The translations under genes were made by a program, and so were the position numbers. From the NCBI RefSeq assembly GCF_012844305.1, contig NZ_JABANE010000095.1:1-35134 (forward strand): a stretch of DNA of 35,134 bases, written 5' to 3'. Under the pieces are notes generated by a model. The model saw only the letters and a program-made list of their open reading frames with translations. It made no database searches and was not told where the DNA came from. The number at the start of each line of letters is the position of its first letter. Positions within the stretch are counted from its first letter, which is position 1. Source of the stretch: Flammeovirga aprica JL-4 (GTDB taxonomy: Bacteria; Bacteroidota; Bacteroidia; Cytophagales; Flammeovirgaceae). Shown one piece after another: positions 30,776 through 35,134 of this stretch.

Positions 30776-31714
30776 CTAAGCTTTCGCTTTCCCTCTATTT
30801 TTCAACCATTCAAAAATGATTGGAAAATGATCTTGCACCGCTTCCTTGGCTGTACAGATATTCACATGATCATAATCCAGAGCATAGCCGTTCTCTTTGG
30901 AAAGCAACATAAATTTATCTTCAGGATTATTTACTTCTTTCATTAATCGCCTCACATCTTTCTGATGCCCTAAGTAATATTCCTTTTTTCCCGTCATATA
31001 TAAAGTAGGAGGAATATTTTTAGCTTTCTTAAACGCGGTGAGGTAATCAAACTGATCACTCGGATCAATCCATTCATCGGTAGCATACACCCACTTCTTA
31101 CAATCTTCATACACCCCTCTGGATTCGTTCTCCTGCCCTATTCCCATTTTTTTCACAGGAAAGTAACCATAGATCTTTGTCATCAACTGTGCAACGACAC
31201 TCCACACAAAATCCACTTCAAACCTTTTCTTAAAAGAATCCACCACGATACTCCTTTTGGTTGCTAAAAAACACATAGAAGCAATGTTCAACTGTTGATG
31301 ACGTGCAATATGCGCCAGCATCCAAACACCACCCCACGAATGAGCGATCACATGGATAGGCACATCCCAACGGTGATGCCTTCTTATCTCATGCAATAAT
31401 GTCGGTATTTCTTCTTCTATAGCGTGAATTTGCTTGTTTTTACTTTGCCTAGAGACTGCAGGCGTACTATTTCCCCTTCCTCTGAAATCAGGCACAAAGA
31501 CATCAAAGCCTTTTTCTGCAAGAAATGGTGCTAATCCTTTATCACTTAATGAATAAAAGATCCTTCCGCTCTCCATACTGCCATGGATCATAAGAATGGC
31601 TTCTTTTGCTGTAGTTTGCGTGTACCTTTTGACGAAAAGCTGATCGTCTTTTACAGGAACGTATAGATTTTCTGAGATGAATTGATAGTCTGTTGTGGAT
31701 TGCATGTTGTTCAT
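30776..31714 (-). CDS. alpha/beta hydrolase fold protein
   Basis: 312 residues from ATG 31714 (a second ATG three codons later is possible). No signal peptide, so cytosolic. Hydrolase-fold landmarks: oxyanion-loop LMIHGSMESG at 41-50, DFRGRGNS at 76-83, nucleophile elbow AHSWGG with Ser126 at 124-129, and a C-terminal histidine in YDHVNICTAKEA; the acid is probably an Asp or Glu in the MTGKKEYYLGHQKD region. Length and motif order fit serine hydrolases of the lysophospholipase/esterase sort; the substrate is not predictable. It is convergent with tRNA-His and divergent from feoAB. Confidence 0.88.
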   Translation of the reverse strand: MNNMQSTTDYQFISENLYVPVKDDQLFVKRYTQTTAKEAILMIHGSMESGRIFYSLSDKGLAPFLAEKGFDVFVPDFRGRGNSTPAVSRQSKNKQIHAIEEEIPTLLHEIRRHHRWDVPIHVIAHSWGGVWMLAHIARHQQLNIASMCFLATKRSIVVDSFKKRFEVDFVWSVVAQLMTKIYGYFPVKKMGIGQENESRGVYEDCKKWVYATDEWIDPSDQFDYLTAFKKAKNIPPTLYMTGKKEYYLGHQKDVRRLMKEVNNPEDKFMLLSKENGYALDYDHVNICTAKEAVQDHFPIIFEWLKNRGKAKA

Positions 31715-31824
31715 TTATGTATGCGTTGTTCTTCAATTTATACAAAAATTGATAAAAACTTAAATTTGGTTTCTTTAATTGTAATGTTTATATCAGTTCT
31801 GTTTTAAATATTGCTTTGTAATTG

Positions 31825-31832
31825 TACCTTTG
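31825..31832 (+). promoter_or_regulatory. -7 element of the feoAB promoter
   Basis: TACCTTTG is an exact TAnnTTTG match, 41 nt before the feoA ATG. At the -33 distance only GTTT (31801-31804) is present. No convincing Fur box was found. Confidence 0.5.
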
Positions 31833-31873
31833 GCAATCAATAATAAGTCTAAATAAAACTCCATATTAGGTAC

Positions 31874-32122
31874 ATGGGTATTACAAACAATTTAGTGAGT
31901 ATAGATCGCCTTCCATTAGGCAAGATTGGCATTATTACAGAATTTAAAGACAAAGTCATTGGCAGCAGACTTATTGAATTAGGGCTTTACCCCGGTAAAC
32001 CTGTTTCAGTAATAAGGAAAGCTCCCTTTAAAGGTGCACTGTATTTAAAATCTGACAATCAATCTTTCGCCATTGGGCATCAGGAAGCTAAAACCGTTTT
32101 AACGACCACCTCGGAGAAATAA
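31874..32122 (+). CDS. feoA: ferrous iron transport protein A
   Basis: 82 residues, the normal size for FeoA, a small cytosolic SH3-like protein that assists FeoB. Family-like segments: LPLGKIGIITEFKD, SRLIELGLYPGKPVSVIRKAPFKG split over two strands, and a final LYLKSDNQSFAIGHQEAKTV. The pattern L-x-E-x-G-x-x-P-G is the core FeoA signature. It is followed 5 nt later by feoB, so the two form an operon. It comes after a consensus -7 box. Confidence 0.92.
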   Translation: MGITNNLVSIDRLPLGKIGIITEFKDKVIGSRLIELGLYPGKPVSVIRKAPFKGALYLKSDNQSFAIGHQEAKTVLTTTSEK

Positions 32123-32127
32123 CATAT

Positions 32128-34251
32128 ATGAACGCAGATAAACTTCAAATTGCTCTACTTGGAAATCCTAACGTGGGGAAATCATCCGTTTTCAATCAAT
32201 TAACTGGACTGCGTCAGAAAGTCGGCAACTTTCCTGGTGTGACGGTTGACAAAAAAATGGGTTCTACTAATTTGAGCAAAGGTCAAACGGCAACAGTCAT
32301 TGATTTTCCTGGTACTTATAGTTTATATCCTACTTCTTCTGATGAAAAAGTAGTATTGAATACTTTTGCCAATCCAAACTCAAAAGATTTCCCTGATGCG
32401 ATCATCTATATTGCTGATGTTACCAACTTAGAAAGACACCTTCTTTTATTATCTCAGGTACAAGAGTTGAATATTCCTGTGGTACTTGGGCTCAACATGA
32501 GTGATATAGCGGAGAAAAAAGGGCAATTGACAGATATAGATAAGCTTTCTAAGAAATTAGAGATTCCTGTTATTTCTATCAACGGACGAACAGGTGAGGG
32601 TATTGACTTATTGAAGAAAGCAATCATAGATGTATTACAACAACCTACGGCAACAGCTGAGGCTTATGCATTTCAGAAAAATGAAGCTGAAAAACAGGTA
32701 ATCAATGCGATTCTGAAAAGTGAACCTGTTGAAAACCCTTATCAAGCTTCACTTTGGGCACATCATGTAGATGATCTGAGCTTTTTAAAACCTGAAACCA
32801 AAAAGAATATTCATAAAATCAGAGATGAGCATGAATATAATGATATGCGTTTTCAGATTGATGAAACACTGCAACGTTATAATTTTATCAGTCCATTAGT
32901 ACAGAATGTGGTAAAGGAAAACCATCAGTTGAATTCCTCTTCCATGACTGACAAGATTGATAGAATCATCACTCATAAGGTATTTGGTCCTTTTATTTTC
33001 TTTGCATTGCTTCTTCTTGTATTCCAGTCGATTTTCTCATGGGCCTCGGCTCCTATGGATTGGATTGATGCGGGAATTGCCAATTTAGGGGAATACTTAA
33101 AAAATATTTTACCGGAAGGATGGGCAACTGATCTATTACTAGACGGTGTACTTGCTGGATTAGGAGGTGTACTCGTTTTTGTTCCTCAGATTACTATTCT
33201 TTTCTTCTTGATTTCATTGATGGAAGAATCGGGTTATATGTCGCGTGCTGTGTACATGTTTGACCGTATGATGATGAAATTTGGTATGAGCGGGCGTTCC
33301 ATTATATCACTGATTTCTGGCGGCGCATGTGCTATTCCGGCCGTAATGGCGGCTAGAGCCATCAGCAACTGGAAAGAAAGAATGATTACGATTTTAGTAA
33401 CACCTTTGATTTCTTGTTCAGCGAGGATTCCAGTTTACGCTATTTTAGTGGCATTTGCCGTTCCTGACGAGACAGTAGGTGGAATTTTCAGCCTCCAAGG
33501 ATTAGCTTTCATGGGGTTATATTTACTGGGTATCGTAGCCACTTTGATTGCCGGTATTGTATTTAAATGGATATTGAAATCAGATGCTCCTTCCTTTTTG
33601 GCAATGGAACTTCCTAGTTATAAAGTACCGCACTGGAAAAACGTAGCCTTAACGGTGAGTGAAAAAGTGAGCACCTTTGTCACTGAAGCTGGTAAGGTCA
33701 TTATTGTAATTTCAATTATCTTATGGGCTATGGCCACATACGGCCCGGGTGATTCTATTGATGATGCTACTGCAAAAGCTGAAGTTGAATTACAGGATTT
33801 AAACCTAGATGAAGTAGCCTCTGCCGATTATGTTGCTTCTAAACAGCTTGAAGCTTCTTATGTTGGAATTTTAGGTAAAACAATTGAGCCAGTTTTCAGA
33901 CCGCTAGGTTTTGACTGGAAGATCAGTATTGCATTAGTTACGTCTTTTGCAGCAAGAGAAGTATTTGTTGGAACGATGGCTACAATTTATAGTGTAGGTT
34001 CTGCTGAAGACGATATCACGCCACTGAGACAAAAGCTATCATCAGCAATCAACCCTGTTACAGGTGAAAATGAATTTACGAAAGCAACAGCCTATTCTCT
34101 AATGATATTTTATGTATTTGCCATGCAATGTATGGCTACATTAGCAGTTGTAAAACGAGAAACTAAAGGCTGGAAATGGCCACTTGTACAGTTCACTTAC
34201 ATGAGTGCTCTAGCTTACTTCGGGGCTTTGATTGTATATAACATATTCTAA
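32128..34251 (+). CDS. feoB: ferrous iron transporter B
   Basis: 707 residues, typical for FeoB. The N-terminal GTPase has G1 GNPNVGKS at 12-19, G3 DFPG at 59-62 and G4 NMSD at 123-126 (NKxD class with Met), followed by a guanine-dissociation-inhibitor-like helical region. From about 285 there are two Gate domains: GGACAIPAVMAAR and TPLISCSARIPVYAI carry the conserved pore cysteines, and TSFAAREVFVGTMATIY belongs to the second. It moves Fe2+ across the inner membrane under GTP control. No FeoC gene follows. The end is AT-rich and leads into a repeat-flanked terminator. Confidence 0.96.
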   Translation: MNADKLQIALLGNPNVGKSSVFNQLTGLRQKVGNFPGVTVDKKMGSTNLSKGQTATVIDFPGTYSLYPTSSDEKVVLNTFANPNSKDFPDAIIYIADVTNLERHLLLLSQVQELNIPVVLGLNMSDIAEKKGQLTDIDKLSKKLEIPVISINGRTGEGIDLLKKAIIDVLQQPTATAEAYAFQKNEAEKQVINAILKSEPVENPYQASLWAHHVDDLSFLKPETKKNIHKIRDEHEYNDMRFQIDETLQRYNFISPLVQNVVKENHQLNSSSMTDKIDRIITHKVFGPFIFFALLLLVFQSIFSWASAPMDWIDAGIANLGEYLKNILPEGWATDLLLDGVLAGLGGVLVFVPQITILFFLISLMEESGYMSRAVYMFDRMMMKFGMSGRSIISLISGGACAIPAVMAARAISNWKERMITILVTPLISCSARIPVYAILVAFAVPDETVGGIFSLQGLAFMGLYLLGIVATLIAGIVFKWILKSDAPSFLAMELPSYKVPHWKNVALTVSEKVSTFVTEAGKVIIVISIILWAMATYGPGDSIDDATAKAEVELQDLNLDEVASADYVASKQLEASYVGILGKTIEPVFRPLGFDWKISIALVTSFAAREVFVGTMATIYSVGSAEDDITPLRQKLSSAINPVTGENEFTKATAYSLMIFYVFAMQCMATLAVVKRETKGWKWPLVQFTYMSALAYFGALIVYNIF

Positions 34252-34370
34252 GAGCATATTTGAAACATCTCTGAGATATAATAATTTTTTAACTTAGGGC
34301 TGAAACAAAAAAGAGATCAGAAAGTAAAGAATCTGATCTCTTTTTTTTAGAGCATGCTTGAAACATCTCT
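34251..34370 (+). repeat. 22-bp direct repeat flanking the feoB terminator
   Basis: 34251-34272 and 34349-34370 read AGAGCAT-nn-TTGAAACATCTCT, agreeing at 20 of 22 positions (AT versus GC in the middle). They lie on either side of the terminator hairpin, the first copy starting inside the feoB stop codon. Confidence 0.7.
34307..34348. terminator. terminator between feoB and the DM13 lipoprotein gene
   Basis: AAAAAAGAGATCAGA (34307-34321) and TCTGATCTCTTTTTT (34332-34346) form a perfect 15-bp stem; T-run to 34348, and A-run on the other side for the opposing gene. Confidence 0.92.
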
Positions 34371-34373
34371 TAA

Positions 34374-34811
34374 CTATTGAACTTCGGCATATCCAAACAA
34401 CACACTGTATTGCTTACACCATACCAAAACATATTTGTTTTTAGAATAATCAACTCCTGCAGGAATGCTGTATGTCTGCTCCCCAGAAGTACTTTTCATC
34501 AATCCTAAATCAACAAAACCATCTCCATTCAATTCTTGTGCTAGATAAATGTATAAATCAGGACCAGAGTCAGATCTAAAATCATCATGCAATTTTAAAG
34601 TATTGTTCTCAATGGTCACTCCTCCTGATGTTGGGTGTGAGCTTCCTTTGAAAGTTCCCATTAAAGCGTCTAGGTTTTGACTACTGGAAGTAGTATCCGA
34701 TGCATTAGCATCTAAAGTCGTAAGATCTAAAGGTGTGGGCTCTTCATTTTTTGCACACGAAAAAATAAATAAGCACCCAAGAATAATAGAAATAAGAGTT
34801 ACTTTTTTCAT
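34374..34811 (-). CDS. DM13-domain lipoprotein
   Basis: 145 residues from ATG 34811: signal peptide MKKVTLISIILGCLFIFSC with lipidated Cys19. A Ser/Thr/Asp-rich linker (DANASDTTSSSQ) leads to a roughly 100-residue DM13 domain: GTFKGSSHPTSGGVTIENN, LKLHDDFRSDSGPDLYIYL, LGLMKSTSGEQTYSIPAG, VLVWCKQYSVLFGYAEV. The conserved Cys in VWCKQYSVLFG is the residue thought to matter in this domain, which has been proposed to take part in redox or electron transfer. Anchored in a membrane facing the periplasm or outside. It is convergent with feoB; the shared iron theme is suggestive but not evidence of a joint function. Confidence 0.88.
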   Translation of the reverse strand: MKKVTLISIILGCLFIFSCAKNEEPTPLDLTTLDANASDTTSSSQNLDALMGTFKGSSHPTSGGVTIENNTLKLHDDFRSDSGPDLYIYLAQELNGDGFVDLGLMKSTSGEQTYSIPAGVDYSKNKYVLVWCKQYSVLFGYAEVQ

Positions 34812-34921
34812 AGTAAGGGACAATTATAGTTGTTAATTTGCCAAGAATACCAAACTAGATTACATTCTATAAATCTTGATTTGGTACTTAAGTACCAGGG
34901 CAAAAGAAAAGGGACGTTTTG

Positions 34922-35030
34922 AATGAAGAATTAAGAGGGAAGAATGAAGAATTATGGTTCTTGATGTGGCTTAATAACCACCATAAAAACCTTTTTACGA
35001 CCCATTATTCTACATTCTTAATTCTTCATT
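34922..35030. repeat. MITE-like element with 15-bp terminal inverted repeats
   Basis: AATGAAGAATTAAGA (34922-34936) is perfectly complementary to TCTTAATTCTTCATT (35016-35030). A second partial copy of the left end, GAATGAAGAATTA, lies at 34942-34954. An internal arm pair TTATGG / CCATAA also exists. The whole spans about 109 bp without an ORF. No target-site duplication was evident at the flanks. The remaining bases 35031-35134 show nothing recognisable. Confidence 0.5.
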
Positions 35031-35134
35031 AAAAAGTTCCATAACTTTTGCATTAGTACTTAATACATTGTAAACTAAGTTTTCGTTAATATTTGAGTGT
35101 AACTTTTATGCATAATATCTCTAGCATTTTCTTT

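Noticed and set aside
30638..30946. 102-codon plus-strand frame
   Set aside because: It spans tRNA-His, its terminator and the end of the hydrolase gene, and its start lies inside the tRNA promoter region.

Overview
The window looks like chromosomal DNA of a marine gliding Bacteroidota, most like the Cytophagales/Flammeovirga group. The reasons are low GC, rare Shine-Dalgarno sites, promoters of the -33 TTTG / -7 TAnnTTTG type, several secreted proteins ending in a type IX secretion (T9SS) sorting domain, and a type III glutamine synthetase. The genus is inferred from protein style, not from a search. No phage, IS element, CRISPR array, rRNA or integrase was seen.

Layout. 1-2456 (minus strand): a truncated SF2 helicase, a lipoprotein whose signal peptide is put out of frame by a 7-bp tandem duplication, and a PP-loop ATPase of the diphthine-ammonia ligase family. 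2739-4244: cysS. 4574-10270: four tandem paralogs, each with signal peptide, beta-solenoid-like region, LPVELISFTAS-type module and C-terminal T9SS signal; each has its own terminator, and all four share a spaced promoter pattern. 10379-13750 (minus): AlbA_2 protein with TTG start, small lipoprotein, biotin carboxylase and a PH-like protein. 13937-16745: a secreted TPR protein convergent with a helical-repeat protein. 16794-19921 (minus): a MacB/FtsX-type ABC permease and its ATPase. 20180-22282: a small orphan gene and two tandem secreted NTF2-like paralogs. 22541-24934: topoisomerase III.

25264-30483 is a nitrogen-assimilation block: ammonium transporter (amt), a beta-barrel outer-membrane protein and glutamine synthetase III. 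No PII (glnB/glnK) gene lies inside it. All three genes use a restricted codon set typical of high expression and have long, structured upstream regions. A plausible route is diffusion through the outer-membrane barrel, inner-membrane uptake by Amt, and capture as glutamine. Next come tRNA-His with a textbook promoter, an alpha/beta hydrolase, the feoAB ferrous-iron uptake operon and a convergent DM13-domain lipoprotein. The right end holds a roughly 109-bp element with terminal inverted repeats that resembles a MITE.

Most genes are housekeeping. The regions most worth a second look are the four-gene T9SS array with its shared promoters, the 7-bp duplication in the lipoprotein signal sequence, the structured amt leader, the orphan helical-repeat protein and the paired NTF2-like secreted proteins.
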